NCBI GenBank assembly: GCA_963169655.1 | Contig: CAUJCM010000001.1 | Location: 62,001-126,000, forward strand | Direction: 5' to 3' | From: Patescibacteria group bacterium | GTDB lineage: Bacteria; Patescibacteriota; Gracilibacteria; UBA1369 | DNA: 64,000 bases | Made by a program: the position numbers and the translations under genes | In this document: positions 37,763-47,109 of the stretch, piece after piece | How the letters are laid out: every line of letters starts with the position of its first letter | How positions within the stretch are numbered: the stretch's first letter is position 1 | Notes under the pieces: model-generated | Database searches by the model: none | What the model was told of the DNA's origin: nothing | Seen by the model: the letters and a program-made list of their open reading frames with translations, nothing else

Positions 37763-38209
37763 AATGTGTTTTTATATTTGTATTATAATAATTTTACCAT
37801 AGTTTAAGTTAGAATTGTAATTTTGTCATTAGTTTGTGAGGAGATAAGTGCGGATAGTATGAAAAATTGATTTAAATGTGTTGATTTAAATATTAGAATG
37901 GTAATTGTTTGGGTAGTTTTTGGGATTTTTGTTTTTAATTATTGGGGGTAAGTATTGAGATTGGAAGATGGTGTAGTATGTTGTGGTTTTTTAGTATATT
38001 GAGTGAATTTATCAGGCATTTCTATTAAAAACTATCGGGGATTTTTAAAAAAAGTATAAAAATAAGTAGAAGTGATTTTTATGTTTATTTAATCTTTAGT
38101 TAAATTTTATATGCTACCCTGCCCCTTGGGTGGGTGGGGGATAGGGATGGAAAAAATTAGAAAATGTTTTATGTAAAAAGCAAGTTACTATAAAACGTGG
38201 ATAAATAAA
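37763..38209. other. 447-base spacer without a gene, G-rich on the plus strand
   Basis: No open frame of note on either strand. The plus strand is strikingly rich in G and T and poor in C (for example 37840-38010), the opposite of the skew seen across the minus-strand genes around it. A G-quadruplex motif lies at 38128-38146. A good -10 TATAAT for the TIM-barrel gene lies close to its start on the minus strand. I find no RNA gene that I can name. Confidence 0.6.
38128..38146 (+). other. G-quadruplex-forming motif
   Basis: GGG-T-GGG-T-GGGGG-ATA-GGG: four G-runs with loops of one, one and three bases. It is the only GC-rich patch in the spacer and follows the C-rich ACCCTGCCCCTT, which can pair with part of it. 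Confidence 0.75.
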
Positions 38210-39502
<1,293 letters not shown>

Positions 39503-39536
39503 CTAGTTTATATATTTGTGAAATTTAATACAAATA

Positions 39537-39989
39537 TTATTTTGAATTTTCGAAGTTAGCTAATTTATCGATTCTTCTTTGATGTCTTTCTTCATTTGTA
39601 AATTTGGTATCTATCCAAGTTTTTACAGTTTTTTTAATCTCTTCTTGATCAACAAATCTAGCACCTATTGAAAGTATATTGGCATTATTGTGAAGTTTAG
39701 AAAGTGTGATAATTTCACTATTCCCTCCATAATAAACAACTGCTCTTATTCCCTTAACTTTATTGGCTACAATGGCTTCTCCTTGCCCAGATCCTCCTAA
39801 AATTATTCCAAGATTTTCAGGACTGTTTGCAACTTTTTGAGCTGCAGGGATAATTAAATCTGGGTAATCATCTAATTCTTCATAAGTATATGGTCCTAAA
39901 TCTTCACATTGATAATTTTCTGATTTTAAATATGCAACTAAAATATTTTTTAAATCGAAGCCTGCGTGATCAGATGCTAAATAAATCAT
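39537..39989 (-). CDS. rpiB: Ribose-5-phosphate isomerase B, actinobacterial type
   Basis: RpiB interconverts ribose-5-phosphate and ribulose-5-phosphate. The 150-residue protein starts IYLASDHAGFDLK and has GGSGQGEAIVANKVKGIRAVV and NNANILSIGARFV. E. coli-type RpiB uses a Cys in 'CGTG' as base; here the motif is GGSG, as in the mycobacterial form, in which the downstream Glu (GEAI) acts instead. It lies 33 bases after dnaK on the same strand. Confidence 0.9.
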   Translation of the reverse strand: MIYLASDHAGFDLKNILVAYLKSENYQCEDLGPYTYEELDDYPDLIIPAAQKVANSPENLGIILGGSGQGEAIVANKVKGIRAVVYYGGNSEIITLSKLHNNANILSIGARFVDQEEIKKTVKTWIDTKFTNEERHQRRIDKLANFENSK

Positions 39990-40022
39990 ATTTTTATTTT
40001 GATTATTTTGTTCTTCAGTAAG

Positions 40023-41969
40023 TTAAGAGTTTGATTCAGACTCTGGTTTTTCTTCAACTATTTCTCCTTCAGTGACATTACTTTCATCAGTATTTGCTGT
40101 TGTGGTGTTATCACTGGTATTTTGATCTTGTTTAACTCTGATATCATCTGTACTTCCATTTGGATTTTGCTGATACATACTTGCTCCGAGTTTTTGAACT
40201 ACCTCAGATAATTCATTTGATGCTGATTCAATTTCAGATTTAGTTGCAGCAGTGTTTTCAAGAACTTTTTTGAGATTATCAATTTTTTCTTGTACAGGAG
40301 TTTTGATGTCATCTCCAATTTTATCACCTGCTTCTTTTAAAGTTTTTTCTGATTGGAATACTAGGCCCTCTGCATGATTTCTTGCTTCAACTAATTCTTT
40401 CTTTTCTTGATCTTCTTTAGCGTGCATTTCAGCTTCTTTCTTCATCTTTTCAATTTCTTCTTCTGAAATATTTGAAGATCCAGTAATTGTTATATTTTGA
40501 ACTTTATTTGTAGCTTTATCAGTTGCTTTTACATTTAAAATACCATTGGCATCAATATCAAAAGTGACTTCAATTTGAGGAACTCCTCTTGGAGCTGGTG
40601 GAAGTCCATCTAAAACAAATTTCCCTAGGGATTTATTGTCGCTGGCAAAGTTTCTTTCTCCTTGTAATACATGGATTTCTACTGCTGGTTGATTATCTGA
40701 TGCTGTTGAAAATATTTGAGATTTGCTAGTTGGGATTGTAGTATTTCTTTCAATTAATTTAGTGCTAATACCACCCATAGTTTCAATTCCAAGAGATAGG
40801 GGAGTGACATCTAATAAGATTACATTTTTTACATCTCCTTGTAAAACTCCTCCTTGAATTGCAGCTCCAAGTGCAACGACTTCATCTGGATTGACTCCAC
40901 GATGAGGTTCTTTCCCAAAAATAACTTTAACTTTTTCTTGAACAGCTGGTGTTCTGGTAGATCCTCCAACTAAGATTATTTCATCTAAATCTGATGCGTT
41001 GATTTTTGCATCTTCTAAGGCTTTTTTACATGGTTCTGCACATCTATTAATTAAATCTGAAACTAAGTCTTCAAATTTAGCTCTAGTAATTTTCATATTT
41101 AAGTGTTTTGGAACTCCAGAAGAGTCCATACCGATAAATGGTTCATTAATTTCAGCTTCGTGTTGAGAAGATAAGGCACATTTTGCTTTTTCTGATGCTG
41201 ATTTAATTCTTTGTAAAGCGATAGGATCTTTTGATAAATCCATACCAGATTCTTTTTTGAATTCTGCAATTACCCAATCCATAATTTTAGCATCAAAATC
41301 ATCTCCTCCTAAATGAGTATCACCATTTGTAGAAAGTACTTCAAAAACTCCATCACCAAGTTCTAAAATTGAAATATCAAAAGTACCACCTCCTAGGTCA
41401 AAAACAGCAATTTTTTTATTTTCTCCCATTTTATCTAATCCATAAGCAAGTGCTGCAGCAGTTGGCTCATTAATAATTCTTTTTACTTCAAGTCCTGCAA
41501 TTTTTCCTGCATCTTTTGTAGCTTGTCTTTGAGAATCGTTGAAGTAAGCTGGAACTGTAATTACAGCTTCAGTTACCGTTTCTCCTAAATAAGCTTCTGC
41601 ATCCGCTTTTAGTTTTGATAAAATCATGGCTGCAATTTCAGCTGGTTTTCTTTGTTTTCCATCTAAAATAATTTCTACTTCGCCTGCATTACCTTTAACT
41701 GTTTCATAAGATACTAATTTTATTTCATCTTGGACTTCATCAAATTGTCTTCCTATGAATCTTTTTGATGAATAAATAGTATTTGCTGGATTGGTAATAG
41801 ATTGAGCTTTTGCAATTGCTCCAACTAATCTTTCTCCATTTTTAATAGCTACAACAGAAGGAGTAGTTCTGGTTCCTTCAGCATTTGCTATAACTACTGG
41901 ATCCGCACCTTCCATGACTGATACGCATGAATTTGTTGTTCCGAGATCTATGCCTATTATTTTTGCCAT
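40023..41969 (-). CDS. dnaK: Chaperone DnaK (Hsp70)
   Basis: A complete 648-residue Hsp70. It has [32 protein letters not shown], the hinge, [17 protein letters not shown] in the linker, and substrate-domain sequence ([26 protein letters not shown]) followed by the lid. The C-terminal 60 residues are disordered Asn/Thr/Glu-rich. dnaJ is not next to it. It is preceded by a long leader that holds a tandem RNA motif and, beyond that, a CIRCE-controlled promoter, so it is expected to be repressed by HrcA. grpE lies upstream of that promoter. Confidence 0.99.
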   Translation of the reverse strand: MAKIIGIDLGTTNSCVSVMEGADPVVIANAEGTRTTPSVVAIKNGERLVGAIAKAQSITNPANTIYSSKRFIGRQFDEVQDEIKLVSYETVKGNAGEVEIILDGKQRKPAEIAAMILSKLKADAEAYLGETVTEAVITVPAYFNDSQRQATKDAGKIAGLEVKRIINEPTAAALAYGLDKMGENKKIAVFDLGGGTFDISILELGDGVFEVLSTNGDTHLGGDDFDAKIMDWVIAEFKKESGMDLSKDPIALQRIKSASEKAKCALSSQHEAEINEPFIGMDSSGVPKHLNMKITRAKFEDLVSDLINRCAEPCKKALEDAKINASDLDEIILVGGSTRTPAVQEKVKVIFGKEPHRGVNPDEVVALGAAIQGGVLQGDVKNVILLDVTPLSLGIETMGGISTKLIERNTTIPTSKSQIFSTASDNQPAVEIHVLQGERNFASDNKSLGKFVLDGLPPAPRGVPQIEVTFDIDANGILNVKATDKATNKVQNITITGSSNISEEEIEKMKKEAEMHAKEDQEKKELVEARNHAEGLVFQSEKTLKEAGDKIGDDIKTPVQEKIDNLKKVLENTAATKSEIESASNELSEVVQKLGASMYQQNPNGSTDDIRVKQDQNTSDNTTTANTDESNVTEGEIVEEKPESESNS

Positions 41970-41992
41970 AAATAAATATTGTTTAATAATTA

Positions 41993-42076
41993 ATTTTACT
42001 GTGTCAACTGCAAATAATTTTTCTCGCCGTATTATTCATACTGTCTTATAAAAAAATTTTTATTTCCTTGTAAAAA
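41993..42076 (-). ncRNA. Structured RNA motif in the dnaK leader, copy 2 (nearer dnaK)
   Basis: This is the second of two copies, exactly 100 bases apart, and about 72% identical in the 80 positions I compared. In RNA (minus-strand) direction it can form the same four helices as copy 1: P1 (TTTTAC with GTAAAA) closes the unit, P2 (AAT with GTT), P3 (two 4-bp blocks flanking T.T mismatches) and P4 (GTAT-GAATA-ATAC). The pairs keep their positions though the bases change. The tandem GA/GA in the P2 flank (GGA...GAC) is kept. It ends 23 bases before the dnaK ATG. Confidence 0.75.
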
Positions 42077-42092
42077 TATTGTTGTAAATTTT

Positions 42093-42176
42093 ATTTTACT
42101 TTGTCGGCTACAATTAATTTTTCTCACCGTACTATTCGTACTGTCTCGAAAAATGAATTTTGCCTCCTCGTAAAAT
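42093..42176 (-). ncRNA. Structured RNA motif in the dnaK leader, copy 1 (5' copy)
   Basis: In RNA direction the unit is closed by ATTTTAC pairing with GTAAAAT (P1), then G, two sheared-type GA pairs, GGC with GCC (P2), an eleven-pair helix with one mismatch (P3, arms at 42148-42159 and 42112-42123), and a hairpin GTAC-GAATA-GTAC (P4). The internal loop around P4 (GACAG and ACGG) is almost unchanged in both copies. Compared with copy 2, four pairs change on both sides and still pair: two G-C to A-U in P2, one U-A to A-U in P3, one C-G to U-A in P4. It lies about 90 bases after the predicted dnaK transcription start. Confidence 0.75.
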
Positions 42177-42259
42177 AAGAATTTCCATTCAATATTTGGT
42201 TTTTGATTACTTTACCTAATATTTACAAGAAAGAAGTTGACTAATTATATAAGAGCATT

Positions 42260-42286
42260 TTAGCACTCGATATTTTAGAGTGCTAG
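42260..42286 (-). promoter_or_regulatory. CIRCE operator (HrcA site) upstream of dnaK
   Basis: Perfect inverted repeat TTAGCACTC-N9-GAGTGCTAG, matching the CIRCE consensus over all nine bases of the left arm and eight of nine of the right arm. It overlaps the -10 of the dnaK promoter. Confidence 0.97.
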
Positions 42287-42300
42287 AAATTGATTGTCAA
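42272..42300 (-). promoter_or_regulatory. Promoter for dnaK-rpiB-serS
   Basis: Minus strand: -35 TTGACA (42295-42300), 17-base spacer, -10 TAAAAT (42272-42277), starting 4 bases after the grpE stop. CIRCE covers its spacer and -10. The leader to the dnaK ATG is about 295 bases. Confidence 0.9.
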
Positions 42301-42304
42301 GATT

Positions 42305-42877
42305 TTATGAATTTTCTTGTTCTTGATTATTTTCGTTTTTTAGTCCATTTCCAACTGTGACTTGAGATCTTCTGATTACTTTACCATGGAATTTATATCC
42401 TTTTTGTAATTCTTTAATGATTTTGTTTTCATCACCATTTTCAGTCATTAAAGCTTCGTGAATTTGTGGATCAAAATTTTGATCTTGTGTGATAATTTCT
42501 TCTAAACCTTTTTCTATCAAAATATCTTTTAACTGTTTGAGAATTGCAAATACACCGTTAGCCCATTCTTTTGCAATATTGTCTTCAGGAATATGATTCA
42601 AGGCTCTATTGATATTATCAAGTACTGGTAATATATCATTAATTAAATTAGAATTAGCAAAAAGCACGAACTGTCCTTTTTCTTCTTCACTTCTTTTCTT
42701 AAAATTTTGTAAATCTGCTAAAGCTTGTTGGCTGATTTTTGTTAATTCATTGATTTTGCCATTAGCTAGATTGAGTTGATTTTGTAGATCTTCAATAGAT
42801 AAGTTTGAATTATTTTGGATGTCGTCACTAATTACTTGTTCGTTATTTTCTGTTGATTGTTCTTGTTGATTTTGCAT
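42305..42877 (-). CDS. grpE: Nucleotide exchange factor GrpE
   Basis: A 190-residue GrpE: a long N-terminal coiled coil (about 30-90, LEDLQNQLNLANGKINELTK and ALADLQNFKKRSEEE), then FANSNLINDILPVLDNINRALNHIPE and the beta domain with FDPQIHEALMTENGDENKIIKELQKGYKFHGKVIRRSQVTVGN. Lys/Glu and Asn tails flank it. It starts 9 bases after hrcA, in the order hrcA-grpE, and ends just before the dnaK promoter. Confidence 0.96.
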   Translation of the reverse strand: MQNQQEQSTENNEQVISDDIQNNSNLSIEDLQNQLNLANGKINELTKISQQALADLQNFKKRSEEEKGQFVLFANSNLINDILPVLDNINRALNHIPEDNIAKEWANGVFAILKQLKDILIEKGLEEIITQDQNFDPQIHEALMTENGDENKIIKELQKGYKFHGKVIRRSQVTVGNGLKNENNQEQENS

Positions 42878-42886
42878 GAAGTTTGT

Positions 42887-43597
42887 TTAAATTAATGATT
42901 TTATTTGTTCAAGTGCTGCCTTGTTAAAGGCGTAATTTGTTCTCGTTGGAGCTAATAAACCAATGATACTATCATGGTTTTTAAACTTTATTTTAGTAAC
43001 TATTAAAGTACAGCTTTGTATTTCTGGTAAGATATTTTCTTTTCCAATATAAAATTTGATTGATTGGTCAATATCTAGATTTTTCAAAATATTAATAAAT
43101 CTGTTATTTTGTTCAAATACTTCAATTACTTGACTGGCTCTATTAGTATCAGAAATAAATTCTGGTTGCCTAATGATATTGGAAAGTCCTATATAAAATG
43201 TTCGAGAGTTATCGGGTACTGTGGCAAAGCTTGCAACATTTGTAATATGAGCTAATAAAGCAACTAAATCATGTATTTTCTGTTTAATTTGATTAAGTTG
43301 CATTTCTTTTTGAGCAAGTTTAATTGCTTTAATTACTTCTTTTTTACTTGCTTCGTAATTGTCTAATTCTTCCACAAAAAGTCTATATCCGAGATCTGTT
43401 GGTACTCTTCCAGCTGAGGTATGAGGTTGATAAATTAATCCTTCTTTTTCAAGAGAAGCCATATCATTTCTAATAGTTGCAGGACTAACTTGGAATTTGT
43501 AGCTCACTAAAATAGTATTAGAACCAACTGGTTCCGCTGTTTCAACGAAATGCTGAACAATGGCTTTTAATACTTCTAAACGACGATCTATATTCAT
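42887..43597 (-). CDS. hrcA: Heat-inducible repressor HrcA, shortened form
   Basis: HrcA binds CIRCE and represses class I heat-shock genes. The winged helix is intact: LEVLKAIVQHFVETAEPVGSNTIL and VSPATIRNDMASLEKEGLIYQPHTSAGRVPTDLGYRLFVEEL. The C-terminal end GLLAPTRTNYAFNKA matches the family end. The protein has 236 residues against about 340 for usual HrcA, because the middle dimerisation/insert part is cut down. Its promoter overlaps an imperfect CIRCE, so it should repress itself. Confidence 0.95.
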   Translation of the reverse strand: MNIDRRLEVLKAIVQHFVETAEPVGSNTILVSYKFQVSPATIRNDMASLEKEGLIYQPHTSAGRVPTDLGYRLFVEELDNYEASKKEVIKAIKLAQKEMQLNQIKQKIHDLVALLAHITNVASFATVPDNSRTFYIGLSNIIRQPEFISDTNRASQVIEVFEQNNRFINILKNLDIDQSIKFYIGKENILPEIQSCTLIVTKIKFKNHDSIIGLLAPTRTNYAFNKAALEQIKSLI

Positions 43598-43612
43598 GAT
43601 CTTAAATTCAAA

Positions 43613-43639
43613 TTAGCAGTTGATATTATATAGTGCTAA
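43613..43639 (-). promoter_or_regulatory. CIRCE-like operator upstream of hrcA
   Basis: TTAGCAGTT-N9-TAGTGCTAA: the two outer six-base arms TTAGCA and TGCTAA are exact, and the inner bases deviate from CIRCE. It covers the -10 and spacer of the hrcA promoter. Confidence 0.85.
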
Positions 43640-43653
43640 TTTTTTCTTGGCAA
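43625..43653 (-). promoter_or_regulatory. Promoter for hrcA-grpE
   Basis: Minus strand: -35 TTGCCA (43648-43653), 17-base spacer, -10 TATAAT (43625-43630). It is laid out like the dnaK promoter, with the operator over the -10. Confidence 0.85.
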
Positions 43654-43667
43654 GCCTAGAATGTTTT

Positions 43668-44687
43668 TTAAAATTTAGAAGCAATTAATTCAGCTATTTC
43701 TAGTGTTCTTGTTGAGTATCCCCATTCATTGTCATACCAAGCAAAAACTTTTACTAAATTATTTTGCATAACTAAAGTAGATAATCCATCAACAATAGCT
43801 GATCGCGAATCTTTTTTATAGTCAATGGATACAAGTGGCTCATTAGAAAAGCCTAAAATACCTTGTAATTCTCCTTTTTCTGCTTCTTTTAGCAAATTAT
43901 TAACTTCTTCGACAGAAGTATTTCTTGATGCTAAAAAGGTAAAATCAAGGATGGATACAGCAGATACAGGAACTCGGATGGAATGTCCGTTTAATTTTCC
44001 ATTTAGTCCTGGAATGATTAGACCAATAGCGTTTGCTGCTCCAGTTGTTGTTGGAATTATGGATTGAGCAGCTGCTCTAGCTCTTCTTGGATCTTTATGT
44101 TCAAGATCTTGTAATCTTTGGTCATTAGTATATGAATGAACAGTGGTCATTAACCCGTGTTCAATGCCAATAGATTTGTGTAAAACTTTTACTATTGGAG
44201 CAAGACAATTGGTAGTACAAGAAGCATTTGATACAAGATGATGCTGTTCTGGATTATAATCACTTTCATTGACACCCATTAATATAGTGGCATCCATATT
44301 TTTTCCAAGTGCTGATAATAGGACTTTTTTGGCACCAGCTTGAAGATGTTTACTTGCATTTTCTCTGTCTGTAAAAACTCCTGTACTTTCAATTACAATA
44401 TCGATATTTAGATCTTTCCAAGGTAATTCTGCTGGATCTTTTACTTGTAAATATTGAATTTCTTTACCATTTACTTTGATGACATTGTCATTTGGACATG
44501 ATACATCTGCGTCTAGTGTCCCAAAGTTAGAATCGTATTTTAGTAAGTGAGCTGAGGTTTGGTTATTTCCAAGATTATTTACTGCAACAATATCTAATGG
44601 TTCACCTTTTTCCAGATTAATTCGGAAAATTTGTCTTCCGATTCTTCCAAATCCATTAATAGCGACTTTTGGTTTATTATTTGACAT
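43668..44687 (-). CDS. gap: Glyceraldehyde-3-phosphate dehydrogenase
   Basis: A 339-residue class I GAPDH, the oxidising step of lower glycolysis. The Rossmann start is VAINGFGRIGRQIFR; the catalytic Cys157 is in SNASCTTNCLAP and His184 in TTVHSYTNDQ. The NAD-site Asp of most GapA enzymes is Asn here (AVNNLG, Asn38), and the residue after the conserved Leu is Glu rather than Pro, so cofactor preference (NAD or NADP) is not clear from sequence. It has its own promoter and precedes hrcA by about 70 bases. Confidence 0.97.
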   Translation of the reverse strand: MSNNKPKVAINGFGRIGRQIFRINLEKGEPLDIVAVNNLGNNQTSAHLLKYDSNFGTLDADVSCPNDNVIKVNGKEIQYLQVKDPAELPWKDLNIDIVIESTGVFTDRENASKHLQAGAKKVLLSALGKNMDATILMGVNESDYNPEQHHLVSNASCTTNCLAPIVKVLHKSIGIEHGLMTTVHSYTNDQRLQDLEHKDPRRARAAAQSIIPTTTGAANAIGLIIPGLNGKLNGHSIRVPVSAVSILDFTFLASRNTSVEEVNNLLKEAEKGELQGILGFSNEPLVSIDYKKDSRSAIVDGLSTLVMQNNLVKVFAWYDNEWGYSTRTLEIAELIASKF

Positions 44688-44715
44688 AGTTTTATATTTA
44701 TTTTTATATAGCTAT

Positions 44716-44744
44716 ACTTTATCATAAAATGGCTCCTTATTCAA
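44716..44744 (-). promoter_or_regulatory. Promoter for gap
   Basis: Minus strand: -35 TTGAAT (44739-44744), 17-base spacer, -10 TAAAGT (44716-44721). The 321-base spacer to rsmH is divergent; the rest holds the rsmH promoter, and a TTGCAT/ATGCAA inverted repeat (about 44773-44793). Confidence 0.6.
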
Positions 44745-44911
44745 TTGTGGTATTAAATAAAACATTTGAATTTTGCATCAAAAAACTATGCAATAAGAAT
44801 ATAAGGCGACAAGAGTTTTTGTTTTTATCCGATTTTCTTTACTGTTAGCTCAAAGATTAATCTCAAAAGTCTTTTTAGTATAAAAAACTTGTACTATCTT
44901 GTTCAAATTCT

Positions 44912-44938
44912 TTGACAGTTCGCTTTTGTGGCTATAAT
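44912..44938 (+). promoter_or_regulatory. Promoter for rsmH
   Basis: -35 TTGACA (44912-44917), 15-base spacer, -10 TATAAT (44933-44938). A 16-base spacing with TTTGAC is also possible. Confidence 0.75.
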
Positions 44939-45008
44939 TTAAGCATATACACTTCGTTCAAAAAAATTATACATAACCGAATAGAAGTTTTGATCAATAG
45001 CTAAAACT

Positions 45009-45938
45009 ATGCAAGAAAAACAAAAACATATACCAGTTTTACTTGATGAAGTTATAAATTCTTTAAATTTAGCTGATGGTAAAATTTTAGTGGATGGTAC
45101 TTTGGGACTTGGAGGGTATTCCGAAAAAGCTTTAAGTAGTTTTAAAGGTATTAAGATTGTTGCTTTTGATTTAGATCAAGAAAATTTAAATTTGGCTAAG
45201 GAAAGACTTTATAAATATCATCAACAAATTACTTTTATTCATGATAATTTTGCTAATTTAAAAGAAAATTTGGAGGATTTAGGTATTGAGAAGATTGATG
45301 CTTTGATGCTTGATTTAGGTATTGCCTCGACCCAAGTTGATATTGCTGAAAAAGGGTTTTCTTTCAATAAGGAAGGATATTTAGATATGAGATTTGATAA
45401 AAGTCAGCATTTAACAGCAAAAGACATTGTTAATAATTATGACTTAAATGCTCTAGTTAAGATTTTTAGAGAATTTGGTGAGGAAAAATCTGCTTTTAAA
45501 ATTGCTAAGGAAATTGTAAATCGTAGAAAGATACAAAAATTTGAGAATACAAAAGAATTGGCTGAATTGATTGAGAAAGTTAAAGGAGTTAGTAAAGGGA
45601 AAATTCATCCTGCTACGCAAGTTTTTCAAGCCTTGAGAATAGCAGTTAATCAAGAATTGGATAATTTGAAAAAAATATTGGAAGATTCAGTTGATTTTTT
45701 AGGTCCAAAAGCGCGGGTAGCTGTTGTGTCGTATCACTCGCTAGAAGATAAGATTGTCAAAGATTTTTATAGAGAAAACTCTCGTGAATTTGTTAATTTG
45801 CCTAATGAATTAACTACTACTTATTTGATTCCAAAGTTTAGGGTTATCACAAAAAAACCGATTAGTCCTAGCAAAGATGAGGTTAATTTTAACCCAAGAG
45901 CGAGGAGTGCAAAATTAAGGGTGGTAGAAAAAATTTAA
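45009..45938 (+). CDS. rsmH: 16S rRNA (cytosine1402-N4)-methyltransferase RsmH (MraW)
   Basis: RsmH methylates C1402 in the decoding centre. The 309-residue protein starts HIPVLLDEVINSLN and has the SAM site DGTLGLGGYSEKAL, the loop LDLGIASTQVDIAEKGFSF followed by DMRFDKSQHLTAKDIVN, and the end VVSYHSLEDKIVKDFYRE plus NPRARSAKLRV. It is the first gene of a typical mra/dcw start. Next to it is a small FtsL-like gene, as in the dcw cluster of most bacteria. Confidence 0.97.
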   Translation: MQEKQKHIPVLLDEVINSLNLADGKILVDGTLGLGGYSEKALSSFKGIKIVAFDLDQENLNLAKERLYKYHQQITFIHDNFANLKENLEDLGIEKIDALMLDLGIASTQVDIAEKGFSFNKEGYLDMRFDKSQHLTAKDIVNNYDLNALVKIFREFGEEKSAFKIAKEIVNRRKIQKFENTKELAELIEKVKGVSKGKIHPATQVFQALRIAVNQELDNLKKILEDSVDFLGPKARVAVVSYHSLEDKIVKDFYRENSREFVNLPNELTTTYLIPKFRVITKKPISPSKDEVNFNPRARSAKLRVVEKI

Positions 45939-45968
45939 AAAATAAAAGAAAAATAAATTAAAATAAAA

Positions 45969-46370
45969 ATGAGTAAAATTTTAGTAGGTAATAGTCCATA
46001 TAGGACAATGTTTCGACAAGAAAGAATTAATCAGTCACAAAGTAAAGTGAAAGAAGCAGTAATGACTAGAGAAATTGTGAAGATTGAGATCAATTCGTTT
46101 ACTATTATGATTATTTTATTTATTTTAGTATTTGTTTTGGGAGGAATTTATTTGATGAATTTTAATGATAATGAGACTAAAGGGTATATTTTGAAAAGAT
46201 TGGAATTGTCACAACAGGAATTAATAGATCAAAATAATTTAAAAAATATAGCATTGGCTGATGCGAAAGCGATGAATCAGATGATTGAAAGTGGCTCATT
46301 AGATAGAATGAGAAAACCTGGTGAAGTAGAATATATTTTTGGAGATAGTATTTTGGCAAAGGCTAATTAA
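45969..46370 (+). CDS. Small single-pass membrane protein, FtsL-like position
   Basis: A 133-residue protein with about 45 cytoplasmic residues, one membrane helix (about 46-64, TIMIILFILVFVLGGIYLM) and an outer coiled coil (about 75-105). Size, topology and place directly after rsmH fit FtsL, which recruits FtsB/FtsI at the septum, but FtsL is not recognisable by sequence alone. It is related to the 111-residue protein at 60156: both have IEI, a helix, KGY(I)K, a Gln-rich coil and M-KPE at the end. There is a 30-base gap from rsmH. Confidence 0.6.
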   Translation: MSKILVGNSPYRTMFRQERINQSQSKVKEAVMTREIVKIEINSFTIMIILFILVFVLGGIYLMNFNDNETKGYILKRLELSQQELIDQNNLKNIALADAKAMNQMIESGSLDRMRKPGEVEYIFGDSILAKAN

Positions 46371-46410
46371 TTTCTATTTTAAAACTTGAGTTCTTGGCAT
46401 AATTTGTTGC

Positions 46411-46438
46411 TTGTCGCAATTTAATTTTATTTTATTAT
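46411..46438 (+). promoter_or_regulatory. Candidate promoter for the sigma factor gene
   Basis: -35 TTGTCG (46411-46416), 16-base spacer, -10 TATTAT (46433-46438). A moderate match; a sigma-specific promoter may be present instead. Confidence 0.45.
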
Positions 46439-46491
46439 GTAGTAATGTTTACTGCGATTTTGAGTTATACATTTATATTTAAATTAAAAGA

Positions 46492-47058
46492 TTGATTAAT
46501 AGTCAGAATAAATCAGATATTGAGGAGCTAGTGATTAGATTTCAGAATGGAGAGAAAGAAGCTTTCAGTGAGATCTATCAATTTTTTGTAGAGAAAGTTT
46601 ATAAATATTTCTTTTTTAAAACAACACAAGAAGAAGCCTTAGATTTGACTGAAACAGTGTTTTTGAAAGTATGGGATAATATTAGAAAATATCAAAAGAA
46701 GAAAGGTGCATCTTTTTCTGCATGGATATTTACTATTGCTAGAAATTTATTGATTGATCATTATCGTAATCACAAAGAATTTACTGAACTGACTAATTTA
46801 GAACCTGATAAAAAACAAGATAATCAGCCAATTTTTAATACTGAAAGGGTTTTGAGTAGAGATTATTTAAAAAAGGCTTTAGGTAAATTAAAAGAGAGTT
46901 ATAGCGAAATTGTTGTTTTGGCATTTTTAAATGATTTAAGCAATGAGGAGATTGCATATTTATTAAATAAAAATGAGGGGACCGTAAGAGTTCTTAAATT
47001 TAGAGCTTTAAAAGAATTAAAAAAAATTCTTTTGGAAATGGGGATTAAGTATGAGTAA
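46492..47058 (+). CDS. ECF-type RNA polymerase sigma factor
   Basis: A 188-residue sigma-70 family protein of the ECF type. Region 2 (about 11-85) has EKEAFSEIYQFFVEKVYKYFF and SFSAWIFTIARNLLIDHYRNH; region 4 (about 115-180) has LKESYSEIVVLAFLNDLSNEEIAYLLNKNEGTVRVLKFRALKELKKIL. It starts at a TTG codon; the stop 12 bases upstream (TAA, 46480-46482) rules out any longer frame. The FecR gene follows 51 bases downstream, so the two probably form a signal pair. Confidence 0.92.
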   Translation: MINSQNKSDIEELVIRFQNGEKEAFSEIYQFFVEKVYKYFFFKTTQEEALDLTETVFLKVWDNIRKYQKKKGASFSAWIFTIARNLLIDHYRNHKEFTELTNLEPDKKQDNQPIFNTERVLSRDYLKKALGKLKESYSEIVVLAFLNDLSNEEIAYLLNKNEGTVRVLKFRALKELKKILLEMGIKYE

Positions 47059-47109
47059 CAAAATTAGAATTTTTCCGTTAGTAAAAGTGTAAATCAATAA
47101 AAAATATTA

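Noticed and set aside
41993-42010. TTGACA in RNA copy 2 read as a -35 box for dnaK
   Set aside because: No acceptable -10 box 15-19 bases downstream (AAACAA); the same position in copy 1 is CCGACA. It is better explained as part of P2 and its flank.
41970-42304. The two repeat units before dnaK as a decayed coding duplication or mobile-element fragment
   Set aside because: There is no open frame across them, and the differences preserve base pairing rather than codons.
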